This document shows positions 22,284 through 34,062 of a stretch of 64,000 nucleotides of DNA, piece after piece (the stretch's first letter is position 1; each line of letters starts with the position of its first letter). Source of the DNA: Puccinia triticina (Eukaryota > Basidiomycota > Pucciniomycetes > Pucciniales > Pucciniaceae); the NCBI RefSeq assembly GCF_026914185.1, contig NC_070562.1:6634001-6698000 (forward strand), given 5' to 3'. Below the pieces are notes generated by a model that was not told the DNA's origin, did not search any database, and saw only the letters and a program-made list of their open reading frames with translations. A program made the translations under genes and the position numbers.

Positions 22284-23523
22284 TGTGGTGTGCCCAATCT
22301 GTTTCAAGTATCAAATTACATCAAGTGATGGTTGAATACATGAGAAGGAGATATATTCTTAGATTTATTATTGCATAATTAGATTCTACAAGTCATTTAA
22401 CCCCTAATCACTCACTTGAACCACTAGGATAGCTCCACTCAGTCAAAAGTTATTTTGGTTAAATGGTTTTCATCAAACATAAGTACATAGTATAGTAGTA
22501 CATTGGTAGTACATACTATGGTATTAGAGCCAACCACAACTGGGTCATATTTTTTGTGGATATTCAATTAGAGTTAGGGCTAGAACCACAAGTTGGTCAT
22601 ATTTGTATGCATATTCAATTAGACTTAGGGCTAGAACCACAAGTCAGCCGCCTTGTAGATAGACTATATAAGGAGCCCTTCCTCCCCCCTCATTTGAATT
22701 CAGCATGTGAACAACACTGGGTCGCTACGCTAACCATAGCGGTTAGCGTAGCGTAGCGCAGCGCAAATGCGCTATTTTTCAGCGTAGCGTTAGCGCAATT
22801 GCACGCATATGCGCTAACGCTACGAGCACGCGGTGCGCAGCTATTTTAGCTGATAGCGTAGCGTTAGCGCAGATGCGCACAATTGCGCTAACGCTACACA
22901 TGCAGGGCGCTACGCTGCGCTACAGCGCCTTCAGCGGGAAAAAAGGGCTTTTTTTCCGCTAAAAGCGCTGTAGCGCAGCGCAGCGTAGCGTAGCGACTGT
23001 AGCGGCGCGCTAATGCTAACAAAGAATTGGCGCGCTGTTAGCGCCGCTGAAAATTAGCGCAGCGTAGCGGCGCTAACAGCGCGCTAACGCTATGCAAAAT
23101 AGATGGGCGCTTTTTGCCGCTACACTAACGCGTAGCGCTGAAATAGCGTAGCGTAGCGTAGCGACCCAGTGTTGATTTGAATAGCAGCCACCAACCAAAC
23201 AGTCACTCATTCATTTTACAGTGTGATCTCAAACATCCACTCACCCAACACCTGAGATCATAATCAGGTTCTTAAATAGCTTGTGTCATTGCACATCATC
23301 TGCATTGTTTGATCTAATTCTGATAGAGACTACTACACATAGTGATCTCTATCAAGGTTTTGCCACAACAATAAATAAGTTTTTGTTGTCAGAATCCTTG
23401 TGTAGTACAATAGAGGGGCAGGTCCTTCAAACCACCCGTAACATAAATATTGCTTAACTGCAAATATCATATTTGTTATCTCCCCCTCGCAGAACTGCCA
23501 CCCGTCCCAAAGGAGTTCTCACA
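22284..23523. mobile_element. Probable solo LTR
   Basis: Begins TGTGGTGTGCCC and ends GTTCTCACA. It interrupts the right arm of the surrounding element exactly where the left arm is continuous. Near-duplicate flanks ACGC (22280-22283) and ACAC (23524-23527). Contains a TATA-like GACTATATAAGGAGCCC near 22,665. No internal retrotransposon region remains. Confidence 0.55.
22711..23175. mobile_element. TAGCG-rich palindromic MITE
   Basis: Ends AACACTGGGTCGCTACGC and its inverse. The interior is almost entirely GCTACGC/GCGTAGC words with multiple self-complementary stretches. The flanks ATGTGAAC and ATTTGAAT may be a decayed 8-bp duplication. Confidence 0.6.
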
Positions 23524-23695
23524 ACACTACTAGTAACACAAGTAAAACACCAAAAAAAATCAGGCCTGTTATGATAAGGGCTTGGGGTTACAACTGGTTG
23601 TTACTATTAGGGATAACACCTGAGTGCAGTAACGGCAAGTGTTAGGTTACACAGATAACAGCGGTTATTGTAGCGTATTATAACTACCCACCGCT

Positions 23696-24760
23696 GCCGG
23701 TCATCAAGGTCCTTGATGACTGGTTGGCTCCAGTCATTGAGGTCCTTGATGACCGGCTGGCTCCGGTGTGGTAGTTGGAAAAGTGAAAAATCAAAAAAAA
23801 AAAATCTACACCATATATTTACTCACCCTAGGCCTCAAAATACCATCAAAAAGACCTCAGAAATGGATTCTACGGCCAACTTTGCCCCCTAGTCACCACT
23901 GGAAGTGTCACCAGGACCCCACTGACACCCTCTTGGACCCCTCATTGACACAGCCATCCCCAGTCATCAACCTGTCACACCCCTCAAGTAACCTTCCCCA
24001 GGTATACCCATAATCAGGCCCAGCCAAACGTATACTTTTTTCTATCCCTCTTATCTCCACTGCATATGCAGGGGACCAACCCCATTCCCCCTGTATTTGA
24101 CATGTCCACACTTTGTTTATGCACCCCTTGCAGCTATATGCAGTCTTCTGACGCTATTCCTGCACCCCTTGCATTAGTCTGACACCCTTTATGCACCCCT
24201 TGCATGAGATACCCCTGTATTTGGCATTTCCCTGCTTTGTTCATGCACTCCTTGCATTAGTATGACATCATCTTACATTTCTCACCCCACTTTTTGGCTG
24301 TATTTAGTATCTTCTGACACCACTTTTATGCAGCCCACCAGCTAAAATCCCTCATCCAGGGTCACCCTTGTAGCTAAAATCCCTCACATTTGTCTATGTA
24401 AGGAGCTCTCCCCCACTTGTTTTTCCCTCAGCTCAGTAGTGACCAGTTATGTACATACCATCCATAGCTTTACCATTACCATTATAAAAACCCTTATAAC
24501 GACTCATGACATACCTTACATTGCAAATAACCACTGAGCTCATTTCTCATATTCTCATACTCTCATATCTCTTGGTTGACATATCATGTGCCTGTCACAA
24601 GTTACCCAGTTCCAGGCTCAACTCCCAACTGAGACATATACCCTTCTCAGCCTAGGCACTCTTCTCAACTTTATATATCACCCTCTTGAGGACCTGTGTT
24701 CAACCCCCACCAGAATCATCAAGTCAACTTTCACCCTTTTCACTCCTCATAAACTCTTAC
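23696..24760. repeat. Non-coding repeats between elements
   Basis: Starts with GGTCATCAAGGTCCTTGATG units (to about 23,765). About 24,110-24,270 holds a loose tandem of TGCACCCCTTGCA units. The remainder is pyrimidine-rich with no supported gene. Confidence 0.5.
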
Positions 24761-24763
24761 ATT

Positions 24764-25340
24764 GGCGGTGGGCAGAGCCAGATACATTATCAATTTGGAT
24801 AACTATGCCTGCAACGTAACCTTTACAGTTACGTTACTGCCCAGTTACCAATAACTGCTGGCTGAGTTACGTTATCCAATTTGCATAATTGGATAACGCA
24901 GTTTAAGTTACAATAACGGATAAAGTAACGTTTGTATTGCTCTGTTATCCGGAGCTTAACAAATGCAAATTATATAATTTGGTAAGGGGTTGGTTAAGTG
25001 CCTTCCTGCTTTTTTGTATGTTGCGCGTTCAACTCCCACCCCAGGAGGGGGTAGTCAGTCCCCTGTGTGGCTGTGTGTGCACCAACACATGTATGAGATG
25101 GGGTTTTTTGACGTTACGGATATTGTAATGCCCCAAAATTACGTTAACTGCACCTGATTCACGAAAAATTTATGTTAACAGGACTGTAAAAAAAGTACCA
25201 CATCTGTGGGTTAAGTTACATTACAATACAGTAAAAAATATAACATACTTTATCCCGGAGGGCAGATATGGATAACTAAAAATAGTTATGGTATCCAAAA
25301 TTGCCCCCATAATGTACCGTAATGTATCTACCCACTGCTG
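24764..25340. mobile_element. Short inverted-repeat element related to 19460-23695
   Basis: Left end GGCGGTGGGCAG...ATACATTA and right end the approximate inverse (TAATGTATCTACCCACTGC). The interior is rich in GTTAC/GTAAC and TTGGATAAC words. Flanks CTTACATT and CTCACATC differ at two positions and may be a decayed 8-bp duplication. Confidence 0.5.
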
Positions 25341-25410
25341 CTCACATCTATCACATACCTGTCATCAAACAACTTCATCTAGAACTAGACCGGACCTATC
25401 ACTTGACATA

Positions 25411-25442
<32 letters not shown>

Positions 25443-25525
25443 ATCTGATAGCAGAAGGGCATTTTTTGCACCTCCATCATACCTTTCACCATTCAGCAAA
25501 AGGGTTTCACAACTAATTTTGAGTC

Positions 25526-27083
25526 TTACACTGAGTCATGAGTATATCCATCATTGTCTTTGAATTCTAGTCCATATGTACAAAACCTCCTGATCATATC
25601 TTCAAGTGTTTGGATCATCCTTTCAGCTAATCCATCAGTCTGGGGGTGGTAAGCAGTAGAAAAGGAGAGTTTTTTTCCTAGCATACTACGCAAACCAGTC
25701 CAGAATTCAGATGTGAATTTGGGATCTCTGTCAGAGATGATGATTCTGGGGATGCCAGTTCTAGGCATTACTCTGTTCCAAAAAAGTATGGCAGTGTCCA
25801 TGGAAGTATCATCTTTGAAGCAGGGCACAAATATGGGGGTCTTGGAGTATCTGTCTACTATCAGCATTGAAACTAGCAGCTCCTCCAGGAGACAAGGAAG
25901 TTACCCAACCTATTTTAATCACATCCCATGGCTTCAAAGGTTCCTCAATTTTCATGAGCAGTCCAAATCTCTTGCCTGTGGCTTTATTGGCTTTCTGGCA
26001 TCTATCACAGGAAGAGCAATATTCACCAGTGTCTTGTCTCCAATTATCCCACCAGGCAGTATCAGCTACTTTCTCCAAAGTCCTGTCTTCAGAAAGATGA
26101 CCAGAGTAGACAATGTCATGGCATTCATGTAAGATGGTGTTGATGCTTTCTTTGTCAGCTAGGACTAGGACAGAATTATGTTTTTCTCTGAAGTAGATGA
26201 GGCCATCAAATAGAGAGAATCTTCCTTCATCATATAGCTTTCTCCAAGGATTTTGCAGAGAGTTTTTCAGCTGGGCATCTTTAGCATCTTTCAACAAAAG
26301 TTCAGACAAGACAACAGTGTTTTTATTTTGTTGGTAACCTTCTCTTACTGGGTCAAAGAACTCATTCTTGAAATTAGAGACATGGATGCCCATGATGGGG
26401 AACCTGTCATCATCTTTGTCTTCTGGGTCATAAGCAGGGTTACTAGGATCATTTGGCAGAGCCCATCTGCTAAGTCCATCTGCATTCTTGTGAATGTTCC
26501 CATCTCTGTGGATTATGATCATATTGCCTCTGTATTCCTGGATAGCAATCTGCCACCTGAGCATGTGTCTATTGGGAGTCTTCATGCTCAGCAAGGATCT
26601 CAAAGCTGTGCAATCAGTTACAACATGAAAAACACTGCCATCCAAGTAGTAATGGAGTTTATCTAAGGCCCATATTAGAAACAAGCATTCAAGTTGACTA
26701 GCACCATATCTAGTTTCACTGTCCTTCAATTGTCTGGATATGAAAACAATGGGTCCTTCTTTCCTTACTCCATCAATGATTTGAGCTTGGTGTAAAGCAG
26801 CACCTAGACCAGTCATGCTAGCATCTACATAGAGTGTGAAAGGATGGGCCCATTCAGGGAACAATAGCAAGGGAGCTGTAGTCAGTTTCTCTGTCAACAA
26901 GTTGTAGGCCACTATCCTGTGATGAGTCATCTCATATATGACATCTATCCTGGTAAGCTCAGTAAGAGGCTTTGCTATCTCTGCAAACTTCTCAATGTGC
27001 TGTCTGTAGTAACCAGTAAAGCCAAGAAAGGATTGCATTTCTTTCCTACTACCAGGCACAGGCTTTTGGAGGACAGCAGCCAC
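25526..27083 (-). pseudogene. gypsy-2 RNase H and integrase region
   Basis: The frame 27083-25809 carries the RT thumb (MQSFLGFTGYYRQHIEKFA), RNase H (FTLYVDASMTGLGAALHQA, VFISRQLKDSETRYGASQLE) and the integrase zinc domain (HECHDIVYSGHLS...CSSCDRCQK). A frameshift near 25,867 moves to 25867-25526, with VDRYSKTPIFVPC, IIISDRDPKFTSEFW and AYHPQTDGLAERMIQTLED. The first catalytic Asp of the integrase core, expected before WVTSL, reads Gly. The second Asp and the Glu remain. Non-functional. Confidence 0.85.
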
Positions 27084-27166
27084 TTTATTCTGATCTATTC
27101 CTATGGAAATTCCAGAAACAAGATGGCCTAGAGCTTTGATTTGATCAAATCCAAAGTTACACTTAT

Positions 27167-27761
27167 TCAGGGATATTTCATATTCATATTGATGACAACT
27201 TTAAGTATCCTGTCTATCCTAGTGTGGTGTTCTTCCCAAGTATTGGACATAATGATGATATAATCAATGTAGATAATGACCCACTTCTCATCAATCTCTT
27301 TTCTGAACTCAATGTCCATCATCCTCTGGAAATGAGAAGGGGCATTCTTTATCCCAAAGGGCATTCTCAGATATTCATAGACTCCTTTGTGCATAATTAT
27401 CCTGAGCAGGTGTCTGGAATCTTCTGCAATGACATTCTGATGAAAACCTTTGAGCACATCAATGCTAGTCAGAGATTTAGCTTTGGCAAGGTTGTTCAGA
27501 GTCTCACTGAATTTGGGAATGGGATATCTGTCTGAAGCAGTGTAGGAGTTTAAAGCTCTGAAATCTCCTACCATTCAGGACTTCCCATTGTGCCAGGCAG
27601 TGATTACAGGAGTGGTGATCTCAACTACTTCATTATGGCCAACTTTCCTTAGAACATTCAGGTTTACTAGCTCTTCAATATGTTGCTCTAGGGCTTCTCT
27701 GATTTTGGGGCTAGCAGGATAAGGAGGTCTTCTGAGGAGAGGGGGATAAGGCCTTTCAGTT
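27167..27761 (-). pseudogene. gypsy-2 reverse transcriptase core
   Basis: Carries FRALNSYTASDRYPIPKF, SLTSIDVLKGFHQNVIAE and GVYEYLRMPFGIKNAPSHFQ. The catalytic YxDD box reads YIDY, so one essential Asp is lost. A TGA lies just before MVGDFRAL, and a one-base shift near 27,185 breaks the join to the downstream frame. Upstream, the hAT-type insertion at 27762-29347 separates it from the protease. Confidence 0.82.
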
Positions 27762-27779
27762 TAGAGATGTCACTGGGTA

Positions 27780-27905
27780 CCCGTCGGCGGGTACCCGGCA
27801 CCCGTGGGGGGGTACCCGGCACCTGTGGGCGGGTACCTGGCACCCGTGGGCGGGTACCCGGCACCCGTGGGCGGGTACCCGGCACCCGTGGGCGGGTACC
27901 CCCCT
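27780..27905. repeat. 22-bp tandem repeat of hAT-type element 2
   Basis: About five to six copies of a 22-bp unit containing GGGCGGGTACCCGGCACCC. The long open frames here in several phases are products of the repeat. Confidence 0.9.
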
Positions 27906-27923
27906 TCAGTGACGGGTACCCGC

Positions 27924-28716
27924 TAGAGATGGGCGCCACGCATCCGGGTACCCGCGGTTGATTTTAGCCATTTTCTGGCATCCGCATCCGCATCCAACAG
28001 CGGGTACCCGCGCGCCTGGGCGGATACCCGCGCGGGTATCTTTGGATACCCGCTCCTCAAAACGTGCTTACCGGTTGACTGCTGCATATGTCAATCAACC
28101 GGGAGGCACTTCTCCTGGCTGTCAACCAGGGGGGACTTCTCTTGTTCAACTGCTGCATAAATCTGTTGTCCAGGAGGGACGCCTCCCGGTTGACTGCTTG
28201 ATATGGCTGTTGACCGGGAGGGACTCCTCCCGGTTGACTGCTCGATATGGGGAGGGACTCCTCCCGGTAGACTCCTCAATATAGGGAGGGACTCCTCCCA
28301 GTCGATTGCTTGTTATGACTGTTGACTGGGAGGGATTCCTCCCGGTTGACTGGTGTGTATAGTCGTCCCTCCCGGTCGACTGGTATGTCTAGTTGTCAAC
28401 TGGGAGGGACTCCTCCCGGTCCACTAATCAATATGCCTGTTGACTGGGAAGGAATCATCCCGGTTGACTATTTTATGTTGCTGTTGACTGGGAGGGACTC
28501 CCCCCAATCGACAGCAACATAGAACGGCTTTATGGCTGCCGACCGCTGCAGCTCCCATACCCTAGGGAGAGCAGATACCCGCCGGAATACACGGGTACCC
28601 GCTGGATTCTGCCGGAATCTCAGACATCTGCATCCAAATCCGCATCCGCTGGCGGGTACCCAAGGGCCTCCAGCGGATAGCGGATACCCGCAACGGGTTA
28701 CGTGCGCCCATCTCTA
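27924..28716. mobile_element. Non-autonomous hAT-type element 3 nested in element 2
   Basis: Termini TAGAGATGGGCGC and its inverse GCGCCCATCTCTA, flanked by the perfect 8-bp duplication GTACCCGC (27916-27923 and 28717-28724). The terminal motif resembles that of the element it sits in. The interior holds a GTTGACTGGGAGGGACTCC-type minisatellite. Confidence 0.88.
28070..28515. repeat. GTTGACYGGGAGGGACTCC minisatellite
   Basis: Degenerate inverted and direct copies of CCTCCCGGTTGACTG and GTTGACTGGGAGGGACTCC inside element 3. Confidence 0.8.
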
Positions 28717-28814
28717 GTACCCGCTCACGGGTGCCAGGTGCGGGTGCGGGTATCTTGAATCCTGGGTTTTTAAGGCGGGTACCCGGGTACCCACACAGGT
28801 ACCCGTCCCAAATG

Positions 28815-29215
28815 TCCCCTTGATGACCGGACAGAGGGGACTGCAGCCCAATCACCAGTCTGTGGGTTGAGAGGGCTGCCCAGTCCTTGAGGGTACTGCA
28901 GCTTGATTACCGGTTGGTCCGGTCATTGAGGGGACACAGCCCTCTCGATGAACGGTCTGTGATCCGGTCATCAAGACCAATCTTTCCGGTCATCAAGGGG
29001 ACTGCAGCCCTCTTGGTGACCGGTCTGTCCAGTCATCAAGGGGACTGCAGTCCTCTTGGTGACCGGTCTGTCCGGTCATCAAGGAGACTGCCCTCTTGAT
29101 GACCGGTCTGTCCGGTCATCAAGGGGACAGAGCCCTCTTGATGACCTGTCTGTCCGGTCACCAAGGGGACAAAGCCCTCTTGATGACCGGTCTGTCCGGT
29201 GACGGTCATCAAGAG
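28815..29215. repeat. CCGGTCATCAAGGGGAC minisatellite in element 2
   Basis: Alternating inverted copies of GACCGGTCTGTCCGGTCATC with GGGGAC...CCCTCTTG spacers. Related to the arrays at 20,680 and 39,140. Confidence 0.85.
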
Positions 29216-29385
29216 GGATGGCTGCAGGTACCCGCGGGTACCTGCCTTTCGCACCCGGGTACCCGTCAACGGGTGCCGTTTGCGGGTGCGGGTGTCCAGA
29301 ATCCTGGAAATTTGAGGCAGGTACCCGGGTGCAAAGTGACATCTATATTTCAGTTGTCAGTTTGAGGTGAACTTCATGGCCTTTA

Positions 29386-30941
29386 ATGGCACCAAGGGGT
29401 TGGTTGGTGTTAGAGAAGGCAAGCTTGTTATTATAGAGGACTTCAAATAGCTTATCTTTCTGCTCAATGGTTAGCTAATCACTGAACTTGGCTTCACAGA
29501 GTTCCTCTACAATAAATTGCTGCAATTGAGGATGGGACTTCTTTACAGCAGAAATTTCATTGGAAGGACTCATTTTCTCCAGATGGTGAGATTTAAAACT
29601 GAATTTCTTCCTCTTGTTCTCATTGCCAATGGTAAAGAATCTCTCTTTACTATTGGTAAAGAATCTCTCTTTACTATTTGTGATATCAAAACCATACAGA
29701 GACATGTAATCATTTCCAAGTATAAGGTAATTTATTCTTGCATTTCTCATAACTACAAATTCTGCTAGAATTCTAATGAAACCTTTATTGTGGGGAAAAA
29801 TCAAAGCCATTTCTATTATGACCATTGGCTGTAATTGATCACTACAGCTGTGGAACTTAGCATGGTTGATTGGCATGAGTTTGTTTTACCATTCTGGTAT
29901 TATGGAGTCTAGCAATCTGTTGCTGATGATTGAACAAGAAGCTCCACTATCAAGAAGACATGAGTGCTCTTTGGATTCAATGAGGACAGTAGTGAGATTT
30001 GCTTTCCCAGTGAGATGAGCTTTTCCTCTATCAGGTTTACATTTCATCAGTCTAGCATCCTCTACATGGGAAAACTGGCAAGATTTGTCCCAGGTTTGAG
30101 GTTGGTGAGTCTCAGCTTGGATTTCAGCAATGGAGAAGTCTTGGTTTATCTCACACTCTACAGCATATGCTCCAAAATCAAAGTCAATTAGGGGATCATA
30201 ATTGGCACCATTTCCATTGTCCATAGCAAGGATCATGTGGTTGGTTCTATGATTATCTTCTTCTTCATCTAGCTCTGATGCAGACTCTTGTGGCTCACTT
30301 TGATCTTCTCCGTTGTCACTCTTGGGATCATCATCATCATCCATTCCTACATTGTTGATCCTGCTCTTCTTCCTAGGGCATTCCCTGGAGAAGTGGCCAG
30401 TTTGTTTGCAGAAATGACATATAAGTTTTTCCTTTTCAGGGGCAGAGACAGGATTCCTTTTTGAAGAGGACTCAGTTGGCTTATCAGCTTTCTCAGGGGA
30501 AGGATTATTTCTCCATTGGGATCTGTTTGGAGCATTAAAACGTTTTGTCACAGGCTTGTTCCTTTTCATGACTCTGTCTATGACTTCTTCAGCAATTATA
30601 ACCATGTCCTCAAAGCTCATTTCAGTAGCATCTCTCTTGTATCTGCTTTTAACAGCATGCTCAAGATTTGGAGGTAATTGCTTTAAGATCTTCTCACAAA
30701 TGAGATACTCACTGAGATCAGGTTGATAAGCTTTCAGTCTTTCTCTTTGAGTACAAAACCATTTATGGATCTTTCTCCCATCATAAGCAAAGTGATCACT
30801 TTCAAACTCTTGTTGCATTTTCCATTTCCAGTTCTCAATGCCAAAATTATTTCTGATGGCATTCTTCCACCAAGCCCAAGATTTGTTTCCATACTGATCT
30901 CTGATGCCTAGGTACCAATCCCTTGCAGTGTCAGTCAACAA
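29386..30941 (-). pseudogene. gypsy-2 gag C-terminal half and protease
   Basis: Frame 30941-29886 has the capsid (MLTDTARDWYLGIRDQYGNK, LKQLPPNLEHAVKSRYKRD), a CX2CX4HX4C knuckle (CHFCKQTGHFSRECP) and a retropepsin site (CLLDSGASCSIIS). Frame 29876-29475 continues with VVMRNARINYLILGNDYMSL. An in-frame 24-bp duplication there repeats NSKERFFT. Frames are broken at about 29,880 and 29,475. Confidence 0.82.
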
Positions 30942-30947
30942 GATTGT

Positions 30948-32713
30948 TCATCTACTGATTATCATATTATCTAGCATCAAGTAGTCTCTGACCAGGATAT
31001 CAGTGTTTTTAATCCAAAGTTCATGATTGTAAGGCAATTCTCCAGAGAATTTCTCCCAGTCTCCATTCTTAGGAATACCTTTCCACAATTCCTTCCTCAT
31101 TTCAAAGTCTACTGCTCCATGATCAATGTAGGGGAATTCTTCTTGAGCATTTGCATCAGGAGTATTACTTGCAGGCTTGGGGAAATTATCTCTTGATGGT
31201 CTCTGGGGTTCAGGAGTAGGAACAGGAGGAGGGGCTCTGTGTTCCTGTTGTTGCTCATGATGGACATTCTGAAAAAGATTATTGTATAAGAGATGTGGGG
31301 GTTGCTCCCTGTCATCTTGTATTATCAAGGAATCCAGCTTTGAGCTCACAGAATTTACTACAGAAGATATGTCACTGAATCTTCTCTTAGATTGTTCAAA
31401 TCTGTTGTGCTCATTTGCATGAAGGTCATTGATCTGATTACCAATGGATGAAAGATTGTTGCTCACTTTCTCCTCAAAATCTTTCAGATTTTGACCAATT
31501 GTATCCATGTTGGAATGGCATTGAGATTCATTTACCAGAGTCAAATCTTGAACTGTCTCAAATTTCTCATCTATGTGATTCTTCAGTTGTTCTAACACAT
31601 TGTTACTCACTGTGGATTTCTCTCTGGAACTTTCACCTATGTTGTTCAGGATTTGGTCAAGTAAAAAGGGAATGAATTCATTCTTAAACAGATCAAGAAT
31701 GGAATGATTCAAGACATCTTTAAAATTGCTGACACAAGATTCAAGAAGAGTACCAGGAATGGTTTCAACAGTACCAGATAATTCAGAGAGAAATTTTGAG
31801 AACAAGACTTGTAATTTTTCTTCTAGAAACAAAGGGCCATTTCTAGACATTTCATTGTTAAGATTATTGAGGAAAAATTCTCTATTTGAAGGGTCAGAGA
31901 GATTGTCAATATTCAAACTAAGACCTAATGGGGAATCACTACTCAGGGAACTTTTAGGTAAGGATTCATCTAATAAGGGCCTCTCCATCTGGATCTCCTG
32001 CGTCCATAGCCTCTCCTCACTCCCCGTGTGGCTCTCATTAGGTACTCTCCTATCTGGATAACCCGCTGAGTGTTGTCCCGTGGGCTTCTCCAGTTGCTCT
32101 CTGATCCTCTCCAATTGTCTTGAGGATGAGGGGGGTTGTGGTCTGCACACCCTTGCTGCATGGGAGGATAGGGGTGTTGATTGTACCCGCCAGGTTGATA
32201 ATGCGGGTTGGGGCGGAATAACTGAACCACCTCTTGCAGTATAGAAGCTGGTGGTGGTCTCATTTGTAGCGTCTGCAGTGGTGGTGGCGGCATTTGAGGA
32301 CCGTGGTAGGTCTGGCTCTCTAGGCGCGGCTGTTGTTGCGGCTATGGACAAGATTCTAGATGGTTGGGGGGGGGGGGGGGGGTAGGACTCAGGAACTCCT
32401 GCGCCATAGCTTGTTGTTGAAAACCCGTAGGTTCTGGAGTCGGCGTGACTAGCATAGTCTGCTGACTGGTGTGTGGTATTATTGCTAGCTGCGCAGGGGT
32501 TCGGATTTTCTGCGCGGTTGAGTCTGGCGGCCCATTGGCGTTGTTCTGATGCAGTAGAGAGGCCTCTAGATTGCTGAGTTCATCTCTGGGGATCCATTCC
32601 TGACACAGGTGTATCGCGTCTTTCCTCCCAACTAGCTCTATGATGATTTCTTGGGTCAACAAGGCTTGGGAGAGCGGTTGACTTGTCTGAGGAAGGTTCG
32701 CCGTTAAATCCAT
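30948..32713 (-). pseudogene. gypsy-2 gag N-terminal region
   Basis: Two frames (32713-32342, 32351-30948) separated at a poly-G run near 32,365-32,382. The second is 467 aa with a long coiled-coil-like centre (SNMDTIGQNLKDFEEKVSNN) and ends in KELWKGIPKNGDWEKFSGEL, the start of the capsid seen downstream. A shift near 30,945 breaks continuity. Confidence 0.7.
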
Positions 32714-33037
32714 CTGTTACCTGTCTATTGGGCGCGGAACCGGAGTGGATCTGCTCAAAGCCAGAGCTATAGAATTCTCTCTTGGATGGTATAGCGCTGG
32801 AGGGATCCCTGTATCTGGTGGGAGAGGCCCCTCCTCCGGGAGCTTGAGGAAGTCCTATTGTAGAGGCGGCAAGGCTGATTCTAGCTCTTCAAGGCCGTTC
32901 TTCTGTGGAGGGGCTGAGGCGGTAGCAGAGGCGCTGTTCTGCGGAGAGATCTCTGCCATTTCTAAGGTGGGGAGGCATTATTGTAAGATTTTTAGAAAAG
33001 GAATATGGAGAATTTTAAAGGAAAAAGTTTGTAGATC

Positions 33038-33462
33038 CTAATTACCTGGATCTTTAGACATTCTAGAGAGTCTATCACTCCTACGTGTAGTAGTAGAGGT
33101 CTTTTTCTTGATTTCTTTTGTGCTAGACTTTGCTGGAGGTTTGGAAGTCCAATCAGAGATTTTTACCGCTGCCGTGACCTTTCTGCAACGGAATTTCGGA
33201 GCTTTAGCTGTAGCTATAGGGGTCCACAAGGTACTACTGATCAAGTTGCTGTTGCACGGATCTGCTACGCGCTTATCGTTGTAGTTTTCGTCTTCTGCGC
33301 TGTCCTGCGCCGTTGAGAAATTCTCTGCGGTCACTATTGGTAATCATAGTTAAGAAGGAGGAGAATATTTTGAGCGCACTCCGTTTTTTCGCTCTCTCTT
33401 CTTGATCTGAAGATATAGAGGATTCCGATGAGGATAAGTCCAAGGATGCTACTATTAAATTA
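33038..33462 (-). pseudogene. gypsy-2 leader-proximal open frame
   Basis: 98-aa basic, Lys/Thr/Ser-rich frame (33334-33038) upstream of gag, without a recognised domain. It may be the first part of gag. Confidence 0.35.
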
Positions 33463-33757
33463 CGTTTAGTGTAAATAGCGCTAACTTAGCGGTTTTTGAG
33501 GCCGCTACGCTACGCTAGATTGTAGCTTAAAATCTATTACATTTAAAGCTAACAGGTATTTGAGAAAAAAGTGTAATTTTAGCTGCAAATTACAGCTAAT
33601 TTAGCTTTAATGGGTAGCTAATTAGCTGTAATTTAGCGTTAGCGTGATTTAGCGGCTTTGTATTACAGCTAAAACTAACAGCCAAAATCATTAGCGGCCA
33701 ACTACTACGCTACAGAATTAGCGCCGCTAATGTAATTAGCGTAGTAGTTGCTTCCTT
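33463..33757. repeat. TAGCG-rich insertion in the gypsy-2 leader
   Basis: Dense TAGCGC, GCTACGC and TTAGCT words with local self-complementarity, unlike the flanking leader. Resembles the elements at 22,711 and 37,705. Confidence 0.5.
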
Positions 33758-34062
33758 GAATTAAGTCCGACAAAGGGATAAATAGATTTGCAGAGGAGTC
33801 GCAATTCTGCACTTTCACGAGTACACAGGACGTAAAAAAAAAAAAAACAATGGTTCAGTTAGGTATTTTATCAGTATAAGAGCGATTGAGCATAGTTTTG
33901 GAAGAATTTTGATGTTAGTAGGATATGTAGAAAGATTTTTTTAGTGAATTTTTGAAATTTTTATGAATTTTTCGTTTGATTTAATCAGGATGATCAGTCC
34001 TTTGGCTTTATGCAGTCTAGAATTATGAAAAGGATGAGTAATTTCCCGATGAGGCCCCCAAT

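Larger units (their letters stand above)
19460..23695. mobile_element. Large inverted-repeat element with arms of about 400 bp
   Basis: The left arm (about 19,460-19,860) begins GGTGTGTAGTTATAATAC and is rich in GTTA/TAAC words. Its inverse is found at about 22,035-22,283 and 23,528-23,690, the right arm being split by a solo LTR. The outer right end reads GTATTATAACTACCCACC. The interior carries a hAT-type element (20247-21530). No convincing target duplication was found. No transposase gene is visible. Confidence 0.65.
27762..29347. mobile_element. Non-autonomous hAT-type element 2 (outer), inserted in gypsy-2 RT
   Basis: Termini TAGAGATGTCACT and the near-inverse AGTGACATCTATA, flanked by a perfect 8-bp duplication TTTCAGTT (27754-27761 and 29348-29355). 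Carries two minisatellites and a second, nested element (27924-28716). Confidence 0.88.

Noticed and set aside
25341..25525. Continuation of gypsy-2 to an integrase C-terminus and 3' LTR
   Set aside because: Coding similarity ends at about 25,526 and no sequence matching the LTR at 34063-34995 was found to the left.
27688..29365. Open frames of 60-110 codons in several phases and both strands
   Set aside because: They follow the period of the minisatellites and disappear at array edges; no start context or splice model.
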